Source: Liolophura sinensis
Taxonomy: Eukaryota; Mollusca; Polyplacophora; Chitonida; Chitonidae
NCBI RefSeq assembly: GCF_032854445.1
Contig: NW_027018162.1
Span: forward strand, 1-64,000
DNA length: 64,000 nt
Reading direction: 5' to 3'
Position numbers and translations under genes: made by a program. Shown piece after piece: positions 12,507 to 24,161 of this stretch. Positions within the stretch are counted from its first letter, which is position 1. Each line of letters begins with the position of its first letter. The notes under the pieces are model-generated. The model saw only the letters and a list, made by a program, of their open reading frames with translations, did no database searches and was not told the origin of the DNA.

Positions 12507-14827
12507 TTTAACTCACCCAGCAATTGTCTTACTTCTAAGTGCAAGACAATCTCAATGTCTTTATCTACGTGTAGAAAAACCACACCATTTGTACGTGACA
12601 AACACAAGGTACTTGATACAGTTTGCTGTAAAAAGTACAACTGACCACAGACCCACATGAATAAGGTGCCAAAAGATGCGGAATTGAGACAGGCATCGGC
12701 AGCTGTTGAAAAATTGCCAATTTCCCTGGTTTCCATGGAGTAAGAGCCGTTGCAGGGCACGTGATTATGACATAAATGATCATTCAATTGTCACTACAGC
12801 CAAAAGTATTGGTCGGAGAGCAACGCGGTTTGCACCATTCGATTTCTCGTCACAAAATACGTCGGATTAGCCTCTTACCAGCAGCACTGGAACAGTTTTT
12901 CCACTTTTGTATTTTTACCAGGTCTTTTTGTTAATTGAAATCGGCTACACTGTACTCTGTACAATCGCGACTGGTCATTACTATATTCAACTTTTGACTA
13001 TAAGTTATGTGCCCTTCGGTAGCCCAGAAGACCTGAAATCTTTGGGCCAAGCCCATTCAACTCACCCAGCAATTGTCTTACTTCTAAGTCCAAGACAATC
13101 TCAATGTCTTTATCTACGTGTAGAAAAACCACACCATTTGTACGTGATAAACACAAGGTACTTGATACAGTCTGCTGTAAAAAGAACAACTGAACACTGA
13201 CCCACTTCAGTAAGGTGCCAAAAGATGCGGAATTGAGCCAGGCATCGGCAGCTGTTGAAAAATTGCAAATTTCCCTGGTTTCCATGGAGTAAGAGCCGTT
13301 GCTGGGCACGTGATTATGACATAAATAATCATGCAATTGTCGCTACAGCTAAAAGTATTGGTCGGAGAGCAACGCGGTTTGCACCATTCGATTTCTCGTC
13401 ACAAAATACGTCGGATTAGCCTCTTACCAACAGCACTGGAACAGTTTTTCCACTTTTGTATTTTTGCCTGGTCTTTTTGTTAATTGAAATCGGCTACACT
13501 GTACTCTGTACAATCGCGACTGGTCATTACTATATTTAAGTTTTGACTATAAGTTATGTGCCCTTCGGTAGCCCAGAAGACCTGAAATCTTTGGGCCAAG
13601 CCCATTTAACTCACCTAGCAATTGCCTTACTTCTAAGTGCAAGACAATCTCAATGTCTTTATCTACGTGTAGAAAAACCACACCATTTGTACATGAAAAA
13701 CACAAGGTACTTGATACAGTCTGCTGTAAAAAGTACAACTGAACACTGACTCACTTCAGTAAGGTGCCAAAAGATGCGGAATTGAGACAGGCATCGGCAG
13801 CTGTTGAAAAATTGCAAATTTCCCTGGTTTCCATGGAGTAAGAGCCGTTGCTTGGCACGTGATTATGACATCAATGATCATTCAATTGTCGCTACAGCCA
13901 AAAGTATTGGTCGGAGAGCAACGCGGTTTGCACCATTCGATTTCTCGTCACAAAATACGTCGGATTAGCCTCTTACCAGCAGCACTGGAACAGTTTTTCC
14001 ACTTTTGCGTTTTTGCCTGGTCTTTTTGTTAATTGAAATCGGCTACACTGTACTCTGTACAATCGCGACTGGTCATTACTATATTCAACTTTTGACTTTT
14101 AGTTATGTGCCCTTCGGTAGCCCAGAAGACCTGAAATCTTTGGGCCAAGCCCATTTAACTCACCCAGCAATTGTCTTACTTCTAAGTCCAAGACAATCTC
14201 AATGTCTTTATCTACGTGTAGAAACCACACCATTTGTACATGAAAAAACACAAGGTACTTGATACAGTCTGCTGTAAAAAGTACAACTGAACACTGACTC
14301 ACTTCAGTAAGGTGCCAAAAGATGCGGAATTGAGCCAGGCATCGGCAGCTGTTGAAAAATTGCAAATTTCCCTGGTTTCCATGGAGTAAGAGCCGTTGCA
14401 GGGCAAGTGATTATGACATAAATGATCATTCAGTTGTCACTACAGCCAAAAGTATTGGTCGGAGAGCAACGCGGTTTGCACCATTCGATTTCTCGTCACA
14501 AAATACGTCGGATTAGCCTCTTACCAGCAGCACTGGAACAGTTTTCGCACTTTTGCATTTTTGCCTGGTCTTTTTGTTAATTGAAAATCGGCTACACTGT
14601 ACTCTGTACAATCGCGACTGGTCATTACTATATTCAACTTTTGACTATAAGTTATGTGCCCTTCGGTAGCCCAGAAGACCTGAAATCTTTGGGCCAAGCC
14701 CATTTAACTCACCCAGCAATTGTCTTACTTCTAAGTCCAAGACAATCTCAATGTCTTTATCTACGTGTAGAAAAACAACACCATTTGTACGTGAAAAACA
14801 CAAGGTACTTGATACAGTCTGCTGTAA

Positions 14828-17800
14828 AAAGCACAACTGACCACAGACCCACATGAATAAGGTGCCAAAAGATGCGGAATTGAGCCAGGCATCGGCAGCT
14901 GTTGAAAAATTGCAAATTTCCCTGGTTTCCATGGAGCAAGAGCCGTTGCTGGGCACGTGATTATGACATAAATGATCATTCAATTGTCGCTACAGCCAAA
15001 CGTATTGGTCGGAGAGCAACGCGGATTGCACCATTCGATTTCTCGTCACAAAATACGTCGGATTAGCCTCTTACCAGCAGCACTGGAACAGTTTTTCCAC
15101 TTTTGCATTTTTGCCTGGTCTTTTTGTTAATTGAAATCGGCTACACTGTACTCTGTACAATCGCGACTGGTCATTACTATATTCAACTTTTGACTATAAG
15201 TTATGTGCCCTTCGGTAGCCCAGAAGACCTGAAATGTTTGGGCTAAGCCCATTTAACTCACCCAGCAATTGTCTTACTTCTAAGTGCAAGACAATCTCAA
15301 TGTCTTTATCTACGTGTAGAAAAACCACACCATTTGTACGTGAAAAACACAAGGTACTTGATACAGTCTGCTGTAAAAAGTACAACTGACCACAGACCCA
15401 CATGAATAAGGTGCCAAAAGATGCGGAATTGAGACAGGCATCGGCAGCTGTTGAAAAATTGCAAATTTCCCTGGTTTCCATAGAGTAAGAGCCGTTGCTG
15501 GGCACGTGATTATGACATAAATGATCATGCAATTGTCACTACAGCCAAAAGTATTGGTCGGAGAACAACGCGGTTTGCACCATTCGATTTGTCGTCACAA
15601 AATACGTCGGATTAGCCTCTTACCAGCAGCACTGGAACAGTTTTCGCACTTTTGCATTTTTGCCTGGTCTTTTTGTTAATTGAAATCGGCTACACTGTAC
15701 TCTGTACAATCGCGACTGGTCATTACTATATTCAACTTTTGACTATAAGATATGTGCCCTTCGGTAGCCCAGAAGACCTGAAATGTTTGGGCTAAGCCCA
15801 TTTAACTCACCCAGCAATTGTCTTACTTCTAAGTGCAAGACAATCTCAATGTCTTTATCTACGTGTAGAAAAACCACACCATTTGTACATAAAAAACACA
15901 AGGTACTTGATACAGTCTGCTGTAAAAAGTACAACTAAACACTGACCAACATTTATAAGGTGCCAAAAGATGCGGAATTGAGCCAGGCATCGGCAGCTGT
16001 TGAAAAATTGCAAATTTCCCTGGTTTCCATGGAGTAAGAGCCGTTGCTGGGCACGTGATTATGATATAAATGATCATTCAATTGTCACTACAGCCAAAAG
16101 TATTGGTCGGAGAGCAACGCGGTTTGCACCATTCGATTTCTCGTCACAAAATACGTCGGATTAGCCTCTTACCAGCAGCACTGGAACAGTTTTCGCACTT
16201 TTGCATTTTTGCCTGGTCTTTTTGTTAATTGAAATCGGCTACACTGTACTCTGTACAATCGCGATTGGTCATTACTATATTCAACTTTTGACTATAAGTT
16301 ATGTGCCCTTCGGTAGCCCAGAAGACCTAAAATTTTTGGGCTAAGCCCATTTAACTAACCCAGCAATTGCCTTACTTCTAAGTGCAAGACAATCTCAATG
16401 TCTTTATCTACGTGTAGAAAAACAACACCATTTGTACGTGAGAAACACAAGGTACTTGATACAGTCTGCTGTAAAAAGTACAACTGAACACTGACCCACT
16501 TCAGTAAGGTGCCAAAAGATGCGGAATTGAGCCAGGCATCGGCAGCTGTTGCAAAATTGCAAATTTCCCTGGTTTCCATGGAGTAAGAGCCGTTGCTGGG
16601 CACGTGATTATGACATAAATAGTCATGCAATTGTCGCTACAGCCAAAAGTATTGGTCGGAGAGCAAACGCGGTTTGCACCATTCGATTTCTCGTCACAAA
16701 ATACGTCGGATTAGCCTCTTACCAGCAGCACTGGAACAGTTTTTGCACTTTTGCATTTTTACCTGGTCTTTTTGTTAATTGAAATCGGCTACACTGTACT
16801 CTGTACAATCGCGACTGGTCATTACTATATTCAACTTTTGACTATAAGTTATGTGCCCTTCGGTAGCCCAGAAGACCTGAAATCTTTGGGCTCAGCCCAT
16901 TTAACTCACCCAGCAATTGCCTTACTTCTAAGTGCAAGACAATCTCAATGTCTTTATCTACGTGTAGAAAAACCACACCATTTGTACATGAAAAACACAA
17001 GGTACTTGATACAGTCTGCTGTAAAAAGTACAACTGAACACTGACCCACTTCAGTAAGGTGCCAAAAGATGCGGAATTGAGACAGGCATCGGCAGCTGTT
17101 GAAAAATTGCAAATATCCCTGGTTTCCATGGAGTAAGAGCCGTTGCTGGGCACGTGATTATGACATCAATGATCATTGAATTGTCGCTACAGCCAAAAGT
17201 ATTGGTCGGAGAGCGACGCGGATTGCACCATTCGATTTCTCGTCACAAAATACGTCGGATTAGCCTCTTACCAGCAGCACTGGAACAGTTTTTCCACTTT
17301 TGCATTTTTGCCTGGTCTTTTTGTTAATTGAAATCGGCTACACTGTACTCTGTACAATCGCGACTGGTCATTACTATATTCAACTTTTCACTATAAGTTA
17401 TGTGCCCTTCGGTAGCCCAGAAGACGTCAAATCTTTCGGCTAAGCCCATTTAACTCACCCAGCAATTGTCTTACTTCTAACTGCAAGACAATATCAATGT
17501 CTTTATCTACGTGTAGAAAAACCACACCATTTGTACGTGAAAAACACAAGGTACTTGATACAGTCTGCTGTAAAAAGTACAACTGACCACAGACCCACAT
17601 TTATAAGGTGCCAAAAGATGCGGAATTGGGCCAGGTATCGGCAGCTGTTGAAAAATTGCCAATTTCCCTGGTTTCCATGGAGTAAGAGCCGTTGCTGTGC
17701 ACATGATTATGACATAAATGATCATTCAATTGTCGCTACAGCCAAAAGTATTGGTCGGAGAGCAACGCGGTTTGCACCATTCGATTTCTCGTCACAAAAT

Positions 17801-18671
17801 ACGTCGGATTAGCCTCTTACCAGCAGCACTGGAACAGTTTTTCCACTTTTGCATTTTTACCTGGTCTTTTTGTTAATTGAAATCGGCTACACTGTACTCT
17901 GTACAATCGCGACTGGTCATTACTATATTCAACTTTTGACTATAAGTTATGTGCCCTTCGGTAGCCCAGAAGACCTGAAATCTTTGGCCTAAGCCCATTT
18001 AACTCACCCAGCAATTGTCTTACTTCTAAGTCCAAGACAATCTCAATGTCTTTATCTACGTGTAGAAAAACAACACCATTTGTACGTGAAAAACACAAGG
18101 TACTTGATACAGTCTGCTGTAAAAAGTACAACTGACCACAGACCCACATGAATAAGGTGCCAAAAGATGCGGAATTGAGCCAGGCATCGGCAGTTGTTGA
18201 AAAATTGCAAATTCCCCTGGTTTCCATGGAGTAAGAGCCGTTGCTGGGCACGTGATTATAACATAAATGATCATTCAATTGTCGCTACAGCCAAACGTAT
18301 TGGTCGGAGAGCAACGCGGATTGCACCATTCGATTTCTCGTCACAAAATACGTCGGATTAGCCTCTTACCAGCAGCACTGGAACAGTTTTTCCACTTTTG
18401 CATTTTTGCCTGGTCTTTTTGTTAATTGAAATCGGCTACACTGTACTCTGTACAATCGCGACTGGTCATTACTATATTCAACTTTTGACTATAAGTTATG
18501 TGACCTTCGGTAGCCCAGAAGACCTGAAATCTTTGGGCTAAGCCCATTTAACTCACCCAGCAATTGTCTTACTTCTAAGTCCAAGACAATCTCAATGTCT
18601 TTATCTACGTGTAGAAAAACCACACCATTTGTACGTGAAAAACACAAGGTACTTGATACAGTCTGCTGTAA
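14828..18671 (+). repeat. Block A (units 28-34), source pattern for later copies
   Basis: Units start at 14828 J2, 15377 J2, 15926 J3a, 16475 J1, 17025 J1, 17574 J4 and 18123 J2. Private markers make the block easy to follow: CATGGAGCAAG (14935), CATAGAGTAAG (15480), GATTATGATATAAATG (16058), GCGATTGGTC with CTAAAATTTTTGGG (16261-16340), CTTTGGCCTAAG (17984), CAAATTCCCCTGG (18208) and TATGTGACCTTCGG (18497). The same markers, in the same order, reappear at 27456-29649, 29650-32385 and 32386-35677. In block A the units are nearly all 549 bp. Confidence 0.85.
17102..17836 (+). repeat. 735-bp segment repeated exactly three units downstream
   Basis: Reading base by base, 17102-17836 matches 18749-19483 with no difference that I found. 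The flanks differ at once: g versus a at 17101/18748, and g versus a at 17837/19484. The offset is 1647 bp, exactly three monomers. The segment covers the second part of unit 32 and the first part of unit 33. It includes the private variants CTTTTCACTATAAG, TCTAACTGCAAGACAATATC and TGTGCACATGATT. It is best read as a recent conversion tract or in-register exchange. Confidence 0.85.
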
Positions 18672-21600
18672 AAAGTACAACTAAACACTAACCCACATTT
18701 ATAAGGTGCCAAAAGATGCGGAATTGGGCCAGGCATCGGCAGCTGTTAAAAAATTGCAAATATCCCTGGTTTCCATGGAGTAAGAGCCGTTGCTGGGCAC
18801 GTGATTATGACATCAATGATCATTGAATTGTCGCTACAGCCAAAAGTATTGGTCGGAGAGCGACGCGGATTGCACCATTCGATTTCTCGTCACAAAATAC
18901 GTCGGATTAGCCTCTTACCAGCAGCACTGGAACAGTTTTTCCACTTTTGCATTTTTGCCTGGTCTTTTTGTTAATTGAAATCGGCTACACTGTACTCTGT
19001 ACAATCGCGACTGGTCATTACTATATTCAACTTTTCACTATAAGTTATGTGCCCTTCGGTAGCCCAGAAGACGTCAAATCTTTCGGCTAAGCCCATTTAA
19101 CTCACCCAGCAATTGTCTTACTTCTAACTGCAAGACAATATCAATGTCTTTATCTACGTGTAGAAAAACCACACCATTTGTACGTGAAAAACACAAGGTA
19201 CTTGATACAGTCTGCTGTAAAAAGTACAACTGACCACAGACCCACATTTATAAGGTGCCAAAAGATGCGGAATTGGGCCAGGTATCGGCAGCTGTTGAAA
19301 AATTGCCAATTTCCCTGGTTTCCATGGAGTAAGAGCCGTTGCTGTGCACATGATTATGACATAAATGATCATTCAATTGTCGCTACAGCCAAAAGTATTG
19401 GTCGGAGAGCAACGCGGTTTGCACCATTCGATTTCTCGTCACAAAATACGTCGGATTAGCCTCTTACCAGCAGCACTGGAACAATTTTTCCAATTTTGCG
19501 TTTTTGCCTGGTCTTTTTGTTAATTGAAATCGGCTACACTGTACTCTGTACAATCGCGACTGGTCATTACTATATTCAACTTTTGACTATAAGTTATGTG
19601 CCCTTCGGTAGCCCAGAAGACGTCAAATCTTTCGGCTAAGCCCATTTAACTCACCCAGCAATTGTCTTACTTCCAAGTCCAAGACAATCTCAATGTCTTT
19701 ATCTACGTGTAGAAAAACCACACCATTTGTACGTGAAAAACACAAGGTACTTGATACAGTCTGCTGTAAAAAGTACAACTGACCACTGACCCACATTTAT
19801 AAGGTGCCAAAAGATGCGGAATTGGGCCAGGCATCGGCAGCTGTTAAAAAATTGCAAATATCCCTGGTTTCCATGGAGTAAGAGCCGTTGCAGGGCACAT
19901 CATTATGACATCAATGATCATTGAATTGTCGCTACAGCCAAACGTATTGGTCGGAGAGCAACGCGGTTTGCACCATTCGATTTCTCGTCACAAAATACGT
20001 CGGATTAGTCTCTTACCAGCAGCACTGGAACAGTTTTTCCACTTTTGCATTTTTGCCTGGTCTTTTTGTTAATTGAAATCGGCTACACTGTACTCTGTAC
20101 AATCGCGACTGGTCATTACTATATTCAACTTTTGACTATAAGTTATGTGCCCTTCGGTAGCCCAGAAGACGTCAAATCTTTGGGCTAAGCCCATTTAACT
20201 CACCCAGCAATTGTCTTACTTCTTAGTCCAAGACAATCTCAATGTCTTTATCTACGTGTAGAAAGACCAGACCATTTGTACATAAAAAACACAAGGTACT
20301 TGATACAGTCTGCTGTAAAAAGTACAACTGACCACAGACCCACATTTATAAGGTGCCAAAAGATGCGGAATTGAGCCAGGCATCGGCAGCTGTTGAAAAA
20401 TTGCAAAGTTCCCTGGTTTCCATGGAGTAAGAGCCGTTGCTGGGCACGTGATTATGACATAAATGATCATTCAATTGTCACTACAGCCAAAAGTATTGGT
20501 CGGAGAGCAACGCGGATTGCACCATTCGATTTCTCGTCACAAAATACGTCGGATTAGCCTCTTACCAGCAGCACTGGAACAGTTTTCGCACTTTTGCATT
20601 TTTGCCTGGTCTTTTTGTTAATTGAAATCGGCTACACTGTACTCTGTACAATCGCGACTGGTCATTACTATATTCAACTTTTGACTATAAGTTATGTGCC
20701 CTTCGGTAGCCCAGAAGACCTGAAATCTTTGGGCCAAGCCCATTTAACTCACCCAGCAATTGTCTTACTTCTAAGTGCAAGACAATCTCAATGTCTTTAT
20801 CTACGTGTAGAAATACCACACCATTTGTACGTGATAAACGCAAGGTACTTGATACAGTCTGCTGTAAAAAGTACAACTGAACACTGACCCACATGAATAA
20901 GGTGCCAAAAGATGCGGAATTGAGCCAGGCATCGGCAGCTGTTGAAAAATTGCAAATTTCCCTGGTTTCCATGGAGTAAGAGCCGTTGCTGGGCACGTGA
21001 TTATGACATAAATGATCATTCAATTGTCACTACAGCCAAAAGTATTGGTCGGAGAGCAACGCGGTTTGCACCATTCGATTTCTCGTCACAAAATACGTCG
21101 GATTAGCCTCTTACCAGCAGCACTGGAACAGTTTTTCCACTTTTGCATTTTTGCCTGGTCTTTTTGTTAATTGAAATCGGCTACACTGTACTCTGTACAA
21201 TCGCGACTGGTCATTTCTATATTCAACTTTTGACTATAAGTTATGTGCCCTTCGGTAGCCCAGAAGACCTGAAATCTTTGGGCTAAGCCCATTTAACTCA
21301 CCCAGCAATTGTCTTACTTCTAAGTCCAAGACAATCTCAATGTCTTTATCTACGTGTAGAAAAACCACACCATTTGTACGTGAAAAACACAAGGTACTTG
21401 ATACAGTCTGCTGTAAAAAGTACAACTAAACACTAACCCACATTTATAAGGTGCCAAAAGATGCGGAATTGGGCCAGGCATCGGCAGCTGTTAAAAAATT
21501 GCAAATATCCCTGGTTTCCATGGAGTAAGAGCCGTTGCTGGGCACGTGATTATGATATCAATGATCATTGAATTGTCGCTACAGCCAAAAGTATTGGTCG

Positions 21601-24161
21601 GAGAGCGACGCGGATTGCACCATTCGATTTCTCGTCACAAAATACGTCGGATTAGCCTCTTACCAGCAGCACTGGAACAGTTTTTCCACTTTTGCATTTT
21701 TGCCTGGTCTTTTTGTTAATTGAAATCGGCTACACTGTACTCTGTACAATCGCGACTGGTCATTACTATATTCAACTTTTGACTATAAGTTATGTGCCCT
21801 TCGGTAGCCCAGAAGACGTCAAATCTTTGGGCTAAGCCCATTTAACTCACCCAGCAATTGTCTTACTTCTAAGTGCAAGACAATCTCAATGTCTTTATCT
21901 ACGTGTAGAAAAACCACACCATTTGTAGGTGAAAAACACAAGGTACTTGATACAGTCTGCTGTAAAAAGTACAACTGACCACAGACCCACATTTATAAGG
22001 TGCCAAAAGATGCGGAATTGGGCCAGGTATCGGCAGCTGTTAAAAAATTGCAAATATCCCTGGTTTCCATGGAGTAAGAGCCGTTGCAGGGCACGTCATT
22101 ATGACATCAATGATCATTGAATTGTCGCTACAGCCAAAAGTATTGGTCGGAGAGCAACGCGGTTTGCACCATTCGATTTCTCGTCACAAAATACGTCGGA
22201 TTAGCCTCTTACCAGCAGCACTGGACCAGTTTTTCCACTTTTGCATTTTTGCCTGGTCTTTTTGTTAATTGAAATCGGCTACACTGTACTCTGTACAATC
22301 GCGACTGGTCATTACTATATTCAACTTTTGACTATAAGTTATGTGCCCTTCGGTAGCCCAGAAGACGTCAAATCTTTGGGCTCAGCCCATTTAACTCACC
22401 CAGCAATTGTCTTACTTCTTAGTCCAAGACAATCTCAATGTCTTTATCTACGTGTAGAAAGACCAGACCATTTGTACATAAAAAACACAAGGTACTTGAT
22501 ACAGTCTGCTGTAAAAAGTACAACTGACCACAGACCCACATTTATAAGGTGCCAAAAGATGCGGAATTGAGCCAGGCATCGGCAGCTGTTGAAAAATTGC
22601 AAATTTCCCTGGTTTCCATGGAGTAAGAGCCGTTGCTGGGCACGTGATTATGATATAAATGATCATTTAATTGTCACTACAGCCAAAAGTATTGGTCGGA
22701 GAGCAACGCGGATTGCACCATTCGATTTCTCGTCACAAAATACGTCGGATTAGCCTCTTACCAGCAGCACTGGAACAGTTTTCGCACTTTTGCATTTTTG
22801 CCTGGTCTTTTTGTTAATTGAAATCGGCTACACTGTACTCTGTACAATCGCGACTGGTCATTACTATATTCAACTTTTGACTATAAGTTATGTGCCCTTC
22901 GGTAGCCCAGAAGACCTGAAATCGTTGGGCTAAGCCCATTTAACTCACCCAGCAATTGTCTTACTTCTAAGTGCAAGACAATCTCAATGTCTTTATCTAC
23001 GTGTAGAAATACCACACCATTTGTACGTGATAAACACAAGGTACTTGATACAGTCTGCTGTAAAAAGTACAACTGAACACTGACCCACTTCAGTAAGGTG
23101 CCAAAAGATGCGGAATTGAGCCAGGCATCGGCAGCTGTTGAAAAATTGCAAATTTCCCTGGTTTCCATGGAGTAAGAGCCGTTGCTGGGCACGTGATTAT
23201 GACATAAATAATCATGCAATTGTCCCTACAGCCAAAAGTATTGGTCGGAGAGCAACGCGGTTTGCACCATTCGATTTCTCGTCACAAAATACGTCGGATT
23301 AGCCTCTTACCAGCAGCACTGGAACAGTTTTTCCACTTTTGCATTTTTACCTGGTCTTTTTGTTAATTGAAATCGGCTACACTGTACTCTGTACAATCGC
23401 GACTGGTCATTACTATATTCAACTTTTGACTATAAGTTATGTGCCCTTCGGTAGCCCAGAAGACCTGAAATCTTTGGGCCAAGCCCATTTAACTCACCCA
23501 GCAATTGCCTTACTTCTCAGTGCAAGACAATCTCAATGTCTTTATCTACGTGTAGAAAAACCACACCATTTGTACGTGAAAAACACAAGGTACTTGATAC
23601 AGTCTGCTGTAAAAAGTACAACTGAACACTGACTCACTTCAGTAAGGTGCCAAAAGATGCGGAATTAAGACAGGCATCGGCAGCTGTTGAAAAATTGCAA
23701 ATTTCCCTGGTTTCCATGGAGTAAGAGCCGTTGCTGGGCACGTGATTATGACATAAATGATCATTCAATTGTCACTACAGCCAAAAGTATTGGTCGGAGA
23801 GCAACGCGGTTTGCACCATTCGATTTTTCGTCACAAAATACGTCGGATTAGCCTCTTACCAGCAGCACTGGAACAGTTTTTCCACTTTTGCATTTTTGCC
23901 TGGTCTTTTTGTTAATTGAAATCGGCTACACTGTACTCTGTACAATCGCGACTGGTCATTACTATATTCAACTTTTGACTATAAGTTATGTGCCCTTCGG
24001 TAGCACAGAAGACCTGAAATCTTTGGGCCAAGCCCATTTAACTCACCCAGCAATTGTCTTACTTCTAAGTCCAAGACAATCTCAATGTCTTTATCTACGT
24101 GTAGAAAAACCACACCATTTGTACGTGAAAAACACAAGGTACTTGATACAGTCTGCTGTAA
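18672..24161 (+). repeat. Block S1, duplicated about 17 kb downstream
   Basis: Units start at 18672 J3, 19221 J4, 19770 J4b, 20319 J4, 20868 J5, 21417 J3, 21966 J4, 22515 J4, 23064 J1 and 23613 J1t. Rare markers shared with block S2 (35678-41167) are GCACATCATTATG with TTAGTCTCTTAC (19895-20012), the J5 junction (20868), GATTATGATATCAATG (21548), GTGTAGGTGAAAAAC near the end of unit 40, CTGGACCAG (22220), AGAAAGACCAGACC (22457) and TTGTCCCTACAG (23220). The offset is 31 units for the outer parts and 30 for units 39-40. So the two copies differ by one unit lost after 19770 and one unit gained around 21966. The 23064-24161 part also belongs to the 4-unit repeat described separately. Confidence 0.85.
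18749..19483 (+). repeat. Partner copy of the 17102-17836 segment
   Basis: This is the second member of the three-unit-lag pair and covers parts of units 35 and 36. Unit 35 begins as class J3, whereas unit 32 begins as class J1, so the shared segment sits inside units whose start classes differ. A related, indel-bearing version is found at about 35755-36480 in block S2, which suggests the 18749 copy is the resident one and the 17102 copy the recipient; this direction is inference. Confidence 0.8.

Larger units (their letters stand above)
12083..12631 (+). repeat. Reference monomer (549 bp, class J2)
   Basis: This copy has exactly 549 bp and is used here for unit coordinates (unit position = coordinate minus 12082). 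It holds 232 G+C (42.3%) and 18 CpG. In order it shows the hypervariable junction (positions 10-35), CAGCTG (69-74), CCATGG (102-107), the E-box-like palindrome CACGTG (127-132), the palindrome AATGATCATT (144-153), a T-tract cluster (265-298), a conserved box with a short hairpin (300-340) and the inverted repeat TGGGCTAAGCCCA (412-424). I saw no internal sub-repeat: the three 183-bp thirds do not resemble one another. It has one private CpG loss, CCATTTGATT where other units have CCATTCGATT. Confidence 0.9.
4387..14827 (+). repeat. Higher-order repeat region 1 (4 to 6 units per period)
   Basis: Units start at 4387 J1t, 4938 J1, 5489 J3c, 6039 J1t, 6590 J2, 7140 J3c, 7688 J1, 8236 J3c, 8786 J1t, 9337 J2, 9886 J2, 10437 J2, 10985 J1, 11534 J3c, 12083 J2, 12632 J2, 13181 J1, 13730 J1t and 14278 J1t. 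A diagnostic pair recurs: a unit ending with TGTATTTTTACCAGG (4663, 7417, 10712, 12907), followed by a J1 unit with AATAATCATGCAATTG and TACCAACAGCAC. In the first three periods a J3c unit with GTTAAAAAATTGC follows. The spacing between periods is 5, 6 and 4 units, so this is one higher-order repeat whose unit number changes by insertion or loss of whole monomers. Units before about 10436 carry many single-base indels; later ones carry few. Confidence 0.8.

Noticed and set aside
12083-12631. Internal 183-bp sub-repeat inside the monomer
   Set aside because: The three thirds do not align; only short similarities such as CAATTGTC at two places are seen.
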